Shown here one piece after another: positions 26,601-38,336 of a stretch of DNA of 64,000 nt. The DNA is from Purshia tridentata (lineage: Eukaryota > Streptophyta > Magnoliopsida > Rosales > Rosaceae). The stretch covers positions 1 to 64,000 of the forward strand of contig QANT01001460.1 in NCBI GenBank assembly GCA_003254885.1, read 5' to 3'. Below the pieces are notes generated by a model. It did no database searches, was not told the DNA's origin, and saw nothing but the letters and a program-made list of their open reading frames with translations. The position numbers and the translations under genes are program-made. Numbering within the stretch: position 1 is the first letter of the stretch; the number at the start of each line of letters is the position of its first letter.

Positions 26601-26798
26601 AGAGATCTGGGAACACATATTGCGGATTCATTACTCGCAACCTAGAGCACCGAAACTTAAACAAAATTGGGAGCGAAAATCCAGATCGAATTTCGGGAGC
26701 GAAAAGAATTAAACAAGTTGAATGTCGATTAGTGACGGGGACACACACTCACCTTCGTCGTCACGATCGTCGTCCTTCTTTACGAGAGGCTGAGCCAT
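20680..26798 (-). CDS. SEC21: Coatomer subunit gamma (gamma-COP)
   Basis: Subunit of the COPI coat for Golgi-to-ER and intra-Golgi vesicles. Eighteen coding exons, minus strand: 26753-26798, 26164-26258, 26009-26059, 25759-25872, 25469-25669, 25292-25393, 24727-24834, 24418-24651, 23896-24146, 23597-23768, 23334-23489, 23144-23194, 22770-22910, 22495-22692, 22271-22402, 22014-22187, 21311-21550, 20680-20874. They total 886 aa, the same as the Arabidopsis protein. N-terminus [15 protein letters not shown]; an adaptin-like HEAT solenoid fills exons 2-13 (about 1-570); a linker with Pro/Lys follows in exon 14; the appendage domain occupies the last four exons and ends HEIVASG. Most introns are phase 0. 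One N at 23306 falls in the A-run of an intron and does not touch coding sequence. Confidence 0.97.
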
Positions 26799-28773
26799 CG
26801 CGAAGCGAATTGGATCTCTGAGATCTGAAGGAACTCTAAGGACCTGTTGGGCTCGCTCTCCCTCTCGCGCGCGCGCTTGGTGGCTCGCTCTGAGCGTAGT
26901 TAGTGAGGTTTTTGAAGAGGGCACGAAGGTTAATAATAATAAGAAAGAACGATGGGCTTGTTTGTAAACGCTTAGACATAGAGGTCGTGAACTAGAAGAT
27001 AAAGCCGAGATCCAGTGCGGGTAAGGTTTGGTTTGGGTAATGGAAGCGCGCCACGTCATTGTTCCGATATAAATTATCAAAAAAATTTAAGCATTGAAAT
27101 AATTAACATAATTATGGTGAATGTGATTACAAATGATTGTACTGTTGTGTTTTGTGTTCATTTGTTAATGAGTAAATTATATTTTTTATTATGCACCAAA
27201 CATAAAAATTTGTCTTAAATCGAAACTAATGACTTGTTTAAACTCAGAGTTTTATTCAAGAATGATCAAAAACTATGTATGTATTCTTGAATTTGATTTT
27301 CAAACAATAATTCAAAGATATTAAAACTAAGGGGAGTGTATTCAATTAGGATTTTAAATGATTTTAATTCAATCAAGATATTTAAAGAGTCTAAAAATCT
27401 ATTGTTATTGAATTAAAATTTTTTAAAAGTCTGAAAAAGTCTAGTGGTATTCAATTAAAATTTTTAAAAAGCCTATTAAAGTTATGTGGTATTTAAAAAG
27501 TCATTGAGTTTTGAGTTATAAAGAATTCATTAAATAATAGACTTTCATAGACTTTGAAGTGCGTGAAGATTTATATAGAATCTGTGAAAGTCTATATGGA
27601 GTCTGTGAAAATCTACATGGAATCTATGAAAGTCGTTAAAAATTTATGAACTCTGACTTTAAAAACTTTACAAAAATTCATTGAAATCCTAATTGAATAC
27701 ACCCTCTAAGTGGCAAACAGTTTTACTACAAAAAAAAAGTGAAGGGTCGACTTATATTAAGGCCGTTATATCTAGAGGGCCCTTCATTTGGCCTTTTTTA
27801 AAAAATACCAATTTTCTTTATTGCTTTTCGATTTATTTATTTTTGATTTATAGGAGACCCACACCATTCAGTTACGAAAATGTCTTGCATTAATTGGCAA
27901 GTATAGGGACAGAATTATGCTGAAAAAAGTATAGGGATAAAATTGAAAGGTCCTGTCCAAATAATTTGGAGTTAGGTGCCCATAGAATCTCTCACTCTCT
28001 TTTTTATTTGGCCTAAAGAATCTCTCCCCCTCTAGAGAACAATTTTTACATAGTAAATAATAAAATTTAATCTATACAGATTCCAGAGAGACGCACTCTT
28101 CACCCTGTGGATACATTGATTGAAGGGTGGAGTTGTAATATTACTCATAACTATCGGGATAGAAATTATGTTGTTGAGGCTATTTCTAATTTGCTACTTT
28201 TACTCTCTCTTTGAATTTGGGTTTAACCGTTTTGGACAGTGACAATCCCCCTCATTTTAGGACCACATGCTTAGGAGAGAAAAACTAGACCACCCTTAAA
28301 ATCTTGACCCAGTTTTGTTGATTGTTGTGAATTTGCAGCATAGACTCGTTAAAAAAAAAGAACAGCCGCAGCCAATCCATGTGTAAAAACCATACATGTG
28401 GTAAGGTTACAGAAAAAAAACAAAACAAAACAGTCATTTACAACATTCTAATAGAAGCTACATGGTGTTTGAGATGGTAGGTACAAAGGAGGCAACATTT
28501 TCAAGCAACGAGAAGATCAGAAGGTCTCTCCAGCCCAAGTTCTCAAGAATGTATATATATATTTTTTCCAATATGAAAATCGTCAGGTTTTTCCGGCACT
28601 TACAACAAGCAACACATCAGAGGAATCTAGTTTTCTCAAGCCCAGCATCTTCCCCAACAACACAAAGAATAACAACAAAAAGGATTTACTATGAGAAGCA
28701 CTGAGAACCATGGATCTGAGAAGAGCCGAAATTCACGATACAGAAGAAGATGGGATCGCTGCTCCCTAATGGC
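26799..28773. other. Spacer upstream of gamma-COP, downstream of AGB1
   Basis: The left 250 bp are GC-richer with a GCGCGCGC run near 26870 and look like the gamma-COP leader and promoter. A Tourist-like MITE sits at 27331-27706. The right end (about 28380-28773) is likely AGB1 3' UTR. No other gene seen. Confidence 0.6.
27331..27706. mobile_element. Tourist-like MITE (PIF/Harbinger)
   Basis: Left end GGGGAGTGTATTCAATTAGG; reverse complement of the right end GAGGGTGTATTCAATTAGGA. The 3-bp target duplication TAA lies at 27328-27330 and 27707-27709, as expected for PIF/Harbinger insertions. The 376-bp interior has no gene and contains short AGTCTATATGGA-type repeats. Confidence 0.85.
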
Positions 28774-31700
28774 TCAAATTATTTTCCTATGCCCTCCAAA
28801 AGCCCATATCTGCATATGTAAACATAAAATAAAGCCAAGTCATATTTCATTAAATCTTCATGTTTTGTAAAGCACATTGAAATACCATAGAGAAATAACT
28901 AGTCAGGTTCATAAATCTCAGACTTAGAAAATTATTTTGTTAACTTAGTTATCCTTCATTTTTCACTGCCAAGTTTCTATCTGTGACTTCATTCCATATG
29001 CTGATGAATAATAATTAAAAAAATTAAAATTTGAAAATCATCACAAACTGAAGCACTGGACTATTCATCAAAACTTGATTTTCCTCTCAGACTTTCTAGG
29101 AATTTAGCTCACAAAAAGGCTCTTTTTTTGTTTTTTTTCATTGTTCCCTGCACTTCAAATTGAAAATGAACGTACAAATATGTCAATTGTGCCAGACCAA
29201 AAGCATCAAACTTTATAGGCATGTCATACATAGAAAAATAATTTTGCAGGCCAAAGTGCCATAAAAAGGGACGGACAAGAAACATGAAATTACACTGCCT
29301 CATTCTTTGCAACATTTCTTTTATTTGCATTCATTAATGCAGAAACAATTATATAATGAAAAAAAATGGCCAATTTTGGTAAAAGTGGTATGTTATCCCA
29401 TGCAGATAGCACGCCCTTAATGAAATAACAGAGCTAGGCCTAAAGAGACTAACCTTTAAATTTGTATCCCAACTTCCTGTACACAAGGCGCTTCCATCAG
29501 CTGACAAACCCAAACAGCTAATCTGGGCCTCATGTGAGTTCTGTAGAGATCCCAAGTTCAAAACCACCTACCACAAAATGACGGAGCAATTAGACACAAT
29601 TCATTCATTAACATGGCCTGCCACAAAATCCACCATGCGCAATTCAATGTCAAGAAAAAAAAAGGAAGAAAATCAACAAGCAGGATTAACAGGATCAACT
29701 TATGACTTAGACATTTTTAAGGTGTTATAATTTTATTTATGAAAAATTTTTGAGTCTTGACACTTCATAATGTCCAAGGTGGAAGTCAAATGCTACTCTT
29801 TCCACTTTTTTCCCCTCTAAGGTATTAAAGGATGTTTGCGGAACTAACTTTCTTCTTCAAATTGCATGCAAGGCTATGTTAGTTTGACATTATAATTTAT
29901 CACAGTATAGGCAGGATTCTGTGGCAACAAACCTAACCCAGAAATCAAACAAGAATCTAACATACAAGACAACATGATCATAGACCATCAGCAGAAATAT
30001 TTCTTAAAAAGTGAAGTGGGCTCAACTGATGATGCAAAAAATAATAGTGGAAAGGTAGACATATAGCCAATCAAATTGACTTTAGAATTCAAATACCTTT
30101 GCCAATAAAGTATCCCACACATAGCAATCACCATTTGTATATCCAGCGAAGAGAAGCCTTCCTGATATTGAGAATGCAATGGTCTTCACATGTGGGACAT
30201 CACTATCACCATGATGCTGATGGTATACTTGAAGCTGGTGCCCAGTCCTGATGTCAAATAACCTGCAAGTTCCATCATCTGAGCCAGTTCCAAATCTGTT
30301 TCCATCTGGAAAAAACTTTACCGCATTAACATCTCCCTCATGACCATGAAACGTCCGCACTGCTCGACTTGCAACACGAGTGTCCCACAATCGGGCAGTT
30401 GTATCACATGAACCAGATACAAACATTCTTGAGTTACTTTGACTGATGGAGACACTGAAAGAATGCAAAACAATTTCTTTAAAATTCCATGACCAGTCGT
30501 ATAAAAACAAACTTTGCTGCCACAAACTCTTGTTAATTGCCACATGTCACCAACATCGAGGTGGATGTCACATTTAGAGTGGTCATGATGGGAAAACAAA
30601 ACCCAAAAAGGTAAAAAAGGCAAAATTATGGTTTTATGAAAGATTCTTTTTAACTTGGGAAAAAAAAAAAAAAANAAAAAAAAAAAAAAACTTCTACCAG
30701 GCTTAACTAATATAGGGGTATATGATCCAATCATATAATAAGCAACAAGAGTAATCACCAATAAGACATCATACTTTCCGAGCAAAAGCTATATATGAAG
30801 GGTCAACCACACTAGCCTTCAACAAAGATAACAAAAGATGTATTCACAGTTTCTCACTGCACTGAATCAATTAGACAAAAAGTTCCATTAAATTGTGAAA
30901 TCAGTGGACATGAATAGGGACAGATAATTCCTACCCATAGCAAACCTAAAAAATGTGAAATCAAAGAATTTCATAGCAAATCAATTAAAGGAAAGATTAT
31001 TTAATCACTACTGTGCAGATGCATCAACTTGCAAGGCTGAAAAGTAAAATATGCCCACATTCACTGAAAACAATCACCTACAAGAACCTGATGCAATGGA
31101 TGTTATCTATACAGCCATTTCAAATCACCCGATATACCTCAGTACATCTGCAGTGTGTCCAGACTGAAATTCACCTCCAAAAACTGAAGTCCTGAGTCCA
31201 GTAGTAATATCCCACAAAACACATGTTTGATCACCAGATCCAGTAATCAGGTGAGTGTCCTCATCTGGAACATATTGACAGGCAGAAACATAACCCTTAT
31301 GCCCACTAAGTGTTCTTGCTACAGGTAGATTACCATCCTTGTCCAATTGGGAATTCAGGTTGAAGATAGAGCAAACACTATCAAGACCACCACATGCAAC
31401 AGATTGACCAGTCGGTGAGAAAGCACAAGTCATGACCCATGCACAAGGCAGCTTTATGGCATGAGTCTTCTGGCTTGTTAGCGCATTCCACACTATCAAA
31501 CGCCCATCTTGAGATGCACTAACAATTCGATTCCTTTCAGGAGTCCAATCTAATGAATACACCTGCAACAGTCTTAGTGAGTTTAAACCCTACTTAACCT
31601 CATCAACTTAGAGTGCCATCACAAATACGGTAACCTAATGCCTGAAAACATGATTCTTAGTTTAATTCCTTTGGAAAGCCACCAAATAAAACAAACCTGA

Positions 31701-33734
31701 ACTTTATTAGCAATAAATATTGTCTGCAGTGGTTAGGGACTAGTAGACAAGCACACCAAAAGGCAGTCTTAACTCAAAAACCAAAAGCCAAGAGCACAAC
31801 AAGTGAATAGAAAACGAAGGAAAAGCCAAATTTATTGAAGATTTTAATACTTCTACTCTGCAATCTCAAAGTTTATTATTATACACCAGAATTTCATATC
31901 TTCTTTGCTTATTTGTCATTCATATCTTCTTTGCTTATCTCAAAGTTTATTATTATACACCAGAATCTCAAAGTTTATTATCATACACCACAATGTTCAG
32001 CCTGAATTCAGAAGTGCTTTGTAAGTTTGCTGTCTTTTGAAGGGCCTTTTTCTAGTTCCTCTTTCTGTATTTATTCTTCCCTAATGAATTAAACATTTAA
32101 TGCATAGGACTTAATATAACAACTTTCTGCATATTTGTAATACAACTTTCCACAGTTGTTTACATCCCTTTTATTTTCATAAATCTCGTTAGTATGGTGT
32201 TTCTTCTCCACTCAATTGGAAAATCACCTTGAATCCAAACTTTATTAAATAACTTTGTTAGCCACTTGACTCCCACAAACTCTATAAGTATTTTATCTAT
32301 GGCTAGCTCTATTTGAACCCAAAGAGTTGCTCTCTAAACCCATCATTTTCTTAATTGGACAATTTTACCATTCTAAACCCACAATATAAAATAAAGGAAA
32401 ATGCTAGGGATACCACATTTTGATACCATCTTGTGTACCACCTCTCTAATAGAGGTCGGACCCACCAATACAAAGATATCTCACCTCTATTAAAGAGGTG
32501 GTACACAAGATGGTACCAAAATGTGGTACACCTAGCATTACCCTAAAATAAAACATTAAAAAATGGAAGAACCCATTGCTAGAGAGGTCTCACCTCTATT
32601 AGAGAGGTGATACATAAGATGGTACCAAAATGTGGTACACCTAGCATTACCATAAAATAAAACATTTAAAAAATGGAAGAACCCATCGTTAGATCCAGAG
32701 CCGACAGGCCATGGATTCTTTAAACTTTTTTATGAAAAAATTGTGGGTGTAGAAGGGTAAAATTGTTCAGTTAAGGAAATGGTGGATGTAGAGAGCAACT
32801 CTTTGGGTGTCAATAAAGCTTCCCTATAGGTAGTCCTACAACTTTATTCTACCCCGTTATTTTAAGCAACTCTCCTAGCTCTTGATTGGACTCGTCAACC
32901 ATAGATTTTGTCTATTGTTTTCAATTTCTTTCCTAGGATGTTCCTCATACAATAATCCACAAAAATACTTTTAACATCTATCTAAAATGTCTGTGTCCGT
33001 TCAATAATATTTATCAGTCACTGTCTTCAATACATTTAACTTAATCCATATCCCTAGGTTCTCCTACCCTATATTTTCCAGTCACTGTCTTCAATAGTCA
33101 ATATTACCTAGTTTCGCTACTTTTGTAAATTTATTTACCCCTCATTTGTACCTAACTTGCTACATAAAGCATCTAGTACCTAACTCTCAAAAACTAGTCA
33201 CTCACTCTCCCAATTACTCAACCCACAATTTCAATTCTCACACATTCAAACCTCAAAAAATCTAGCTTAGTAATCTTAATAGCACACTTCACATCACCAA
33301 TGCCCAACAATCCCATCAACCCATATGAATGTGTATTCAAATGAAGCTCATTTACACAATCAAAACACGCACAGAAATAATAATTTATATGCATCACGTA
33401 TATGTATGTTTGTAATACCTTTCCTGTATGACCTTGCAAGGTTCTACAGCACACAAGATCCGTGGGGCCAAAGGTGAGCGGAGTCTTGCCCTGAGACCTT
33501 GCATACGCAGCCACTGCAATAATTCACCACCTAAAACCAATTAGATCTGAAACCCCCAAAAACCAAATTATATTTTTATATTTACCAATAATTAAACAGA
33601 AAATACACACATACACACACAAACTCACCATCTGTGTCGAGCAACGAGGCTCGCTTCTGCTTCAAGCGCTCCCTGAGTGAGTTGACGGTCTCGCTTGCCG
33701 CCACGTGGCGCTCTTTGAGCTCCGCGACTGACAT
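28774..33734 (-). CDS. AGB1: Heterotrimeric G-protein beta subunit
   Basis: G-beta subunit that pairs with G-gamma at the plasma membrane and signals with G-alpha/XLG proteins in defence, stomatal and growth responses. Six coding exons, minus strand: 33629-33734, 33419-33513, 31138-31562, 30097-30454, 29454-29567, 28774-28809; 377 aa, identical in length to Arabidopsis AGB1. N-terminus MSVAELKERHVAA begins a coiled-coil helix for G-gamma binding, followed by seven WD40 blades; visible WD ends include RLIVWNAL, CVLWDITT, ARLWDTRV, CRLFDIRT, CYVWDTLL and KIWAFGG. The last exon codes only IWAFGGHRKII. Intron 2 (1.86 kb) carries nested MITEs. The single N at 30675 lies in intron 3 within an A-run. 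Confidence 0.97.
32396..32543. mobile_element. Mutator-like foldback MITE nested in outer MITE
   Basis: The element is almost wholly palindromic: left GGAAAATGCTAGGGATACCA, reverse complement of right GGGTAATGCTAGGTGTACCA. The arms of about 60 bp are separated by a short loop. A perfect 9-bp target duplication TAAAATAAA flanks it at 32387-32395 and 32544-32552, which is the Mutator-superfamily length. No coding capacity. Confidence 0.85.
32480..32694. repeat. Tandem duplication of the MITE right arm plus flank
   Basis: The right arm of the nested MITE with its 3' flank (TCTCACCTCTATTA ... GGAAGAACCCAT) is repeated in tandem, roughly 32480-32588 and 32589-32694. The second copy therefore shows only half an element. 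Confidence 0.8.
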
Positions 33735-34974
33735 TGGTCGGAATTCGAGCTCAGAATTCGGTCATGAAGTGTAAGTTAAGTGATCGGATTCAAAGCGAGA
33801 TTAGGGTTTCCATTTCTTCTTCTTTTCCTTCCTTCGATTTCAATTAGAGCTTATGAGGAAGTACAAGAAAACTGTGCATGCGTGCGTGTGCGTGTGGAAG
33901 GTGAAAAGGAGAAGGTGGTGTCGTCTCTGAACGAGTCTCTGAGAGAAGGGGAGAGAGAGAGAGAGTGCGAACTGTGAAGAGGTTGTGGTGACTTATTTTA
34001 CTGACTTCTTGTGAGTCCTGCGTGTCGTGAGGGCATAAGTGTAATTCGACTGACGGCTGCGGGGGGCCCCACCTCGCTCCACATGTCGTGCTCTTGGTAG
34101 GACCGTAGGAGTGCTGAATGCGAGACACCGTGTCATGTGAAGAAAGAATGTGTGTGATCTGTGTTACATTTTCCAAATTTACAATGCGACCACCCTATCA
34201 TATACAAATATTTTGTGACCGTTAGATGTGGACCATGTTACTTTTTCATTATTTTGATATAAAAGTTTCACCGTTCAAATATATTTAGGGGAAAATATAT
34301 TTTTTGTCTCTATCTTTTAAGTCAAAACTCAAAAGTATATATGATCATTTTGGTTTCAATTTTTCAATTTCTTTACAAATAAGCATGAATATAAAAATTG
34401 AAATTAGTTTTAGAAAGCCTATAAGATAGTCTTTTAATTCCCAACAAAATTTTTCTTCAAAACAAGTGAATTATAGTAGATGGTCTACTATTGTACTAGA
34501 TTCGGATTTCGGATTTTTCTTTTTCTTTCTTCTTTTTTCACATATTTTTAAGCTACAATTTTGGTCAATAAATCCTAAGTTTATTTTTTAATACTAATTT
34601 ATGGTGTTTAATTATTTGATGAATGGGGATAGAGGGAGGGACCAGCTTAATGGAGTTTGACAAAGACAAAAATTAGTCAAATGACAATGACAGAGAGACG
34701 AATGGGATATCAAAACTAGGCAAATGAAATGAGAATTGATTAGTTTAGTGCCTATCTCAACACCAGGTTAGAGGTCACCCTCTTACGAAAAGGAGTGCCA
34801 GAAACCAAATAAACCAATTTAAGGAATTGGAATTCTTTGAAATTGGATAGGCGAGTTTGAAGTGCTAAATAATTTCAAGATTATGGAATTTTGAAAGATC
34901 AAAATTAAAGGAAAATTTTAAATTTTTTTTTAAACAAAGGTATCAGGAATATGATGAAATTTAAAACTAACACA

Positions 34975-35440
34975 AATAGTGTTGATAATAGTAGTGGTAG
35001 AGGTGGTGTGGTGGTGGTGGTGGTAGTGGTAGTGATAGTGATAGTGATAGTATTTATAGAAGCGGGGATGGTGATAATGGTGACGATAGTATGATGGTGG
35101 TGTTGGTAGTGATTATACCGGCACAGTGATTGTAGCGGCAATAGTGGTGGAGGAAGGGGTGGTGGTGGTGGATAGAAGCGGGGATGGTGATAATGATGAC
35201 GATAGTATGATGGTGGTGTTGGTAGTGATTATACCGGCACAGTGATTGTAGGGGCAATAGTGGTGGAGGAAGGGGTGGTGGTGGTGGTGGTGGCAGTGAG
35301 AGTGGTAGTGGTGACAATGAGGGTGGTGGCAGTGAGAGTGGTAGTGGTGACAACGAGGGTGGTGGCAATAAGAGTGGTGGCAGCTGCGTTGGGGTATGGA
35401 TGTAGGGATAGTGGTGTTGGCAATGCCAATGATAGTAGTA
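34975..35440. repeat. GGTGGT/GATAGT minisatellite block
   Basis: Strongly purine-plus-T biased. It contains a 116-bp tandem duplication starting ATAGAAGCGGGGATGG (35056 and 35172) and then a 36-bp unit GGTGGTGGCAGTGAGAGTGG... repeated about 2.5 times (about 35286-35380). All six frames give only low-complexity peptides. Confidence 0.9.
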
Positions 35441-35723
35441 AGGGTACAAGTAATTGTGTTTTATTTTAAAATTTAGAAATAATATATATTTAGTTGGAAT
35501 TTGGGGATTCCAAATTTCAAATTTTTTAGATTTTTATGCGAGTTATTAGGACTTATTAGTATAAGAATTTAGTATATTATAAGGGATTTAAGGAGAATTT
35601 TACGACCAAAAAAAAGGCTTAGAATTTAGGTTTGATTACCTGACTGCAAAGGGACAAACAGACTCCAGAGAAATGAAGAAACAGCTTTCAAGAAAAAAGG
35701 AAAGAGGGAAAGAAAGTAGTAGC

Positions 35724-35729
35724 AAAAAA
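35724..35729 (-). terminator. Pol III terminator of tRNA-Glu
   Basis: Reading the minus strand, a run of six T follows directly after the tRNA 3' end, the usual RNA polymerase III stop. Confidence 0.8.
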
Positions 35730-35801
35730 TTCCGTTGCCGGGAATCGAACCCGGGTCTCCTGGGTGAAAGCCAGATATCCTAACCGCTGGACGACAACGG
35801 A
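35730..35801 (-). tRNA. trnE-UUC: tRNA-Glu (anticodon UUC)
   Basis: A 72-nt cloverleaf on the minus strand. The acceptor stem TCCGTTG pairs with CAACGGA; the anticodon loop is CTTTCAC with anticodon TTC; the T-arm CCGGGTTCGATTCCCGG pairs fully. Box A and box B promoters are present and a T6 terminator follows. No intron. It looks like a working nuclear tRNA. A 33-nt copy of its 5' part lies 2.3 kb downstream on the plus coordinate. Confidence 0.97.
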
Positions 35802-36077
35802 TTCACGTCCATAGAGGTCAAATTAATTTATATAACTTTATATTTGTCCTTTTCCTTTTGAGCACACATAATTGGTATCTTTTTTTCTTTGGGTCTCGAA
35901 AATACTTATTTTCTTACACAATTTTGTTCCGCCATTATCAGTACTAATTCTTTTTCTTATCTGCTACAAATGGAATTTGGGACATCTTTATTATGAAAAA
36001 AATACTACTAAATAAATGGATAGTTAATTCTTTCATCAACTAAATTAATTATGTCGATCTTAAGGTCAATAAGAAAT
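35769..36077. repeat. Duplicated segment, copy 1 (with half of the tRNA)
   Basis: Begins inside the tRNA at AGCCAGATATC and runs about 309 bp to GGTCAATAAGAAAT. A direct copy at 38027-38336 is about 90% identical by eye, with small indels. Confidence 0.9.
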
Positions 36078-37398
36078 TCATCCAATTAACTTCTCTTTTT
36101 AATGATTCATCCTTTTCATGCATTTTATTTAACGAAGGTGATACATGAGTCAAGTTTAACATTTTCAAATATCACAAAATACTTCTTCATTCTTCTAATT
36201 TTCCAAGTGTCACAAACAATCTGTTTGTTTTTTAGCATGATTTTATAATGCATAGTTCATAAAAGGTATATTTTCTTAGTAGTATAAATTTTAAAGCGAC
36301 CATATCAAATAAATTGAACATTTATTTAGTGAAAAGTTGGTTATACATTCTAGAATTCTGTCAAGTTTTCCATTAAAAAAAGTTTGATTTCAAGTTTTTT
36401 TCTTTCTTATTAGTGTTAAGTTGTTCATTTGTTATATTATATTTATCTAGTTGAAATATTATGAGATATTGGATAAAACTAAAAATCTTTTCTTTAATTT
36501 TTATGAAAAAAATGTTCAACGTCTTATAAACTTTTATTCCTCTGTGATTTTATTTTTAAAAAAATGGGTTTTACTTAAAAAAATGGGATTACAAAATACA
36601 ATTATGTCTAAAAGTAGATGGGGTAAGAATGGCTATATTTCTAGGAGCGAACTCAATGTCTAATTGTACAGGCAGTACTGATAGTATCCAACTTTCTATT
36701 CACGTACTCGTGGGATCTGAGCGAATCGAAAGGGACTGGTGTATAAACATAATACTATTCATTACCTCTCTCGAAGCACCTTTGTTCTATCTTCTCTTCT
36801 TACTCTATTATATGTATGGTTAAATGCACCACTTCAAGCTCCACACATATAAATTGTAACAAATACACTCTATATCTTTTTATTAAATAGGAGGGGGAGG
36901 ATTCGAACTCATGTGTGTAAGGAAGAGTTTTTATCCATCCCTAATTCACAACAAATCCACTCTATTAAACACTTTTTAATCATTCTAATTAAAAATCTAC
37001 CTTTGTAACGATTGTGTTGTAAGGTAGAACAATCACAACATAGGTTTCTTTTATTGATTATTATTACAGGAGAAGGAAGAAGATTCAATTCCAGGCATGT
37101 AAAAGGGGCTTTTATTCTCGACTAACTATGCTAATCCCAATTCACAATTACAACTAAAGGTTTGAAACATAGTATGAAAAAAAATTTCTCGATTTGTGTT
37201 AATGACCTACAACTTCAAATCAATGTAAATTTCATAATGGATATACAAAGTTGGCATTCAGTTACTATATAGACGTGTTTCTTCTAACCACTTTGGACTT
37301 TCTTGTTGTTCTTACATGCTAGTTCTTAGTGCATATAAAAAAAAAAAATGATTATATAGGAAAACTGCGGTGGAGTTTAGAACATAGACCACCTTTGT

Positions 37399-38018
37399 TA
37401 GGGGTGGGCATGGTGCGGTTTGGTGCGCCGTATGTGTAAAATCATGCACCACGTCATAAATACATAAACAGTGTGGTTGGATGTATTGCACCGTAAGAAT
37501 TAGAGGAAAAACAAACCAAATTAAACCTTATACGGTTACGGTTTGGTTCGGTGTTACGGATAAAAAATTAGGCCTATACATAATTCAATATGTTTTTGAA
37601 TTTTTTTTACCCTAAATGTGTTTTTGAGCATTTTTTTTGCCCAAATTAAAAAAGACTAACAACTAACAAAGTAACAAGTATATGTAATACATTAATACAA
37701 AATTCAAATTCCAAATTCCAAATTCCAAATATGTTTAATAGTGTTTGATAATTGATAGTTTCCACTTTCCAAATTCCAATCCAACTAAAAGTCTAAAACA
37801 AATTAAATAATAAACCATAAATAATGTTTTTTGTCACTTTTTAATTTAAAATCATATATAAACCATAAATATATTTATAAAATTATAATTATATATATAT
37901 ATATATTATAGTGCGGTTTGGTTCGACTTGGTTTTATTAGTTGTAAAACCGACACCTACACCTATTAGGAGCGATTTGGTTCGGTCCCACGGTTTTACAG
38001 TAAAAATACCCACCCCTA
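37399..38018. mobile_element. hAT-like non-autonomous element, copy 1
   Basis: Ends TAGGGGTGGGCA and, reverse-complemented, TAGGGGTGGGTA. A perfect 8-bp target duplication ACCTTTGT lies at 37391-37398 and 38019-38026. The 620-bp interior has GGTTTGGT/ACCAAAC-rich subterminal repeats and no transposase. A relative occupies 46782-47459. Confidence 0.92.
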
Positions 38019-38026
38019 ACCTTTGT

Positions 38027-38059
38027 AGCCAGATATCTTAACCGTTGGACGACAACGGA
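38027..38059 (-). pseudogene. Truncated tRNA-Glu copy (5' half only)
   Basis: A 33-nt match to the 5' part of the tRNA at 35730-35801 (acceptor 5' strand, D-arm, start of anticodon stem) with two changes. The anticodon loop, T-arm and B box are absent, so it cannot be a tRNA gene. It directly abuts the hAT target duplication. Confidence 0.9.
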
Positions 38060-38336
38060 TTCATGTTATTATAAGTAAAATTAATTTATATAACTATTTA
38101 TATTTGTCCTTTTCCTTTTGAGCGCACACAATTGCTATCTTTTTTTCTTTGGGTCTCGAAAATACTTATTTTCTTACACAATTTTGTTCCGCCATTATCA
38201 GTACTAATTCTTTTTCTTATCTGCTACAAATGGAATTTGGGACATCTATAATATTATGAAAAAAAAATAACTACTAAATAAATAGATATTCATCAACTAA
38301 ATTAATTATGTACATCTTAAGGTCAATAAGAAATAA
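38027..38336. repeat. Duplicated segment, copy 2
   Basis: Direct copy of 35769-36077, starting at the same tRNA-internal point and ending at the same GGTCAATAAGAAAT block. The left edge coincides with the right target duplication of the hAT-like element. Confidence 0.9.

Larger units (their letters stand above)
32301..32824. mobile_element. Long-inverted-repeat MITE (outer element) in AGB1 intron 2
   Basis: The left arm (about 32301-32388) and the reverse complement of the right arm (about 32737-32824) match over nearly 90 bp, sharing blocks CCCAAAGAGTTGCTCTCTA and ACAATTTTACC. The very ends differ (GGCTAGCTCTATT versus GGGAAGCTTTATT), and TAT flanks both sides, a possible 3-bp target duplication. 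A second element has inserted inside it. Confidence 0.65.

Noticed and set aside
34905-35469. Thr/Pro- and Val-rich frames on both strands
   Set aside because: Translations of the GGTGGT minisatellite; no stop codons because of repeat composition, not coding.
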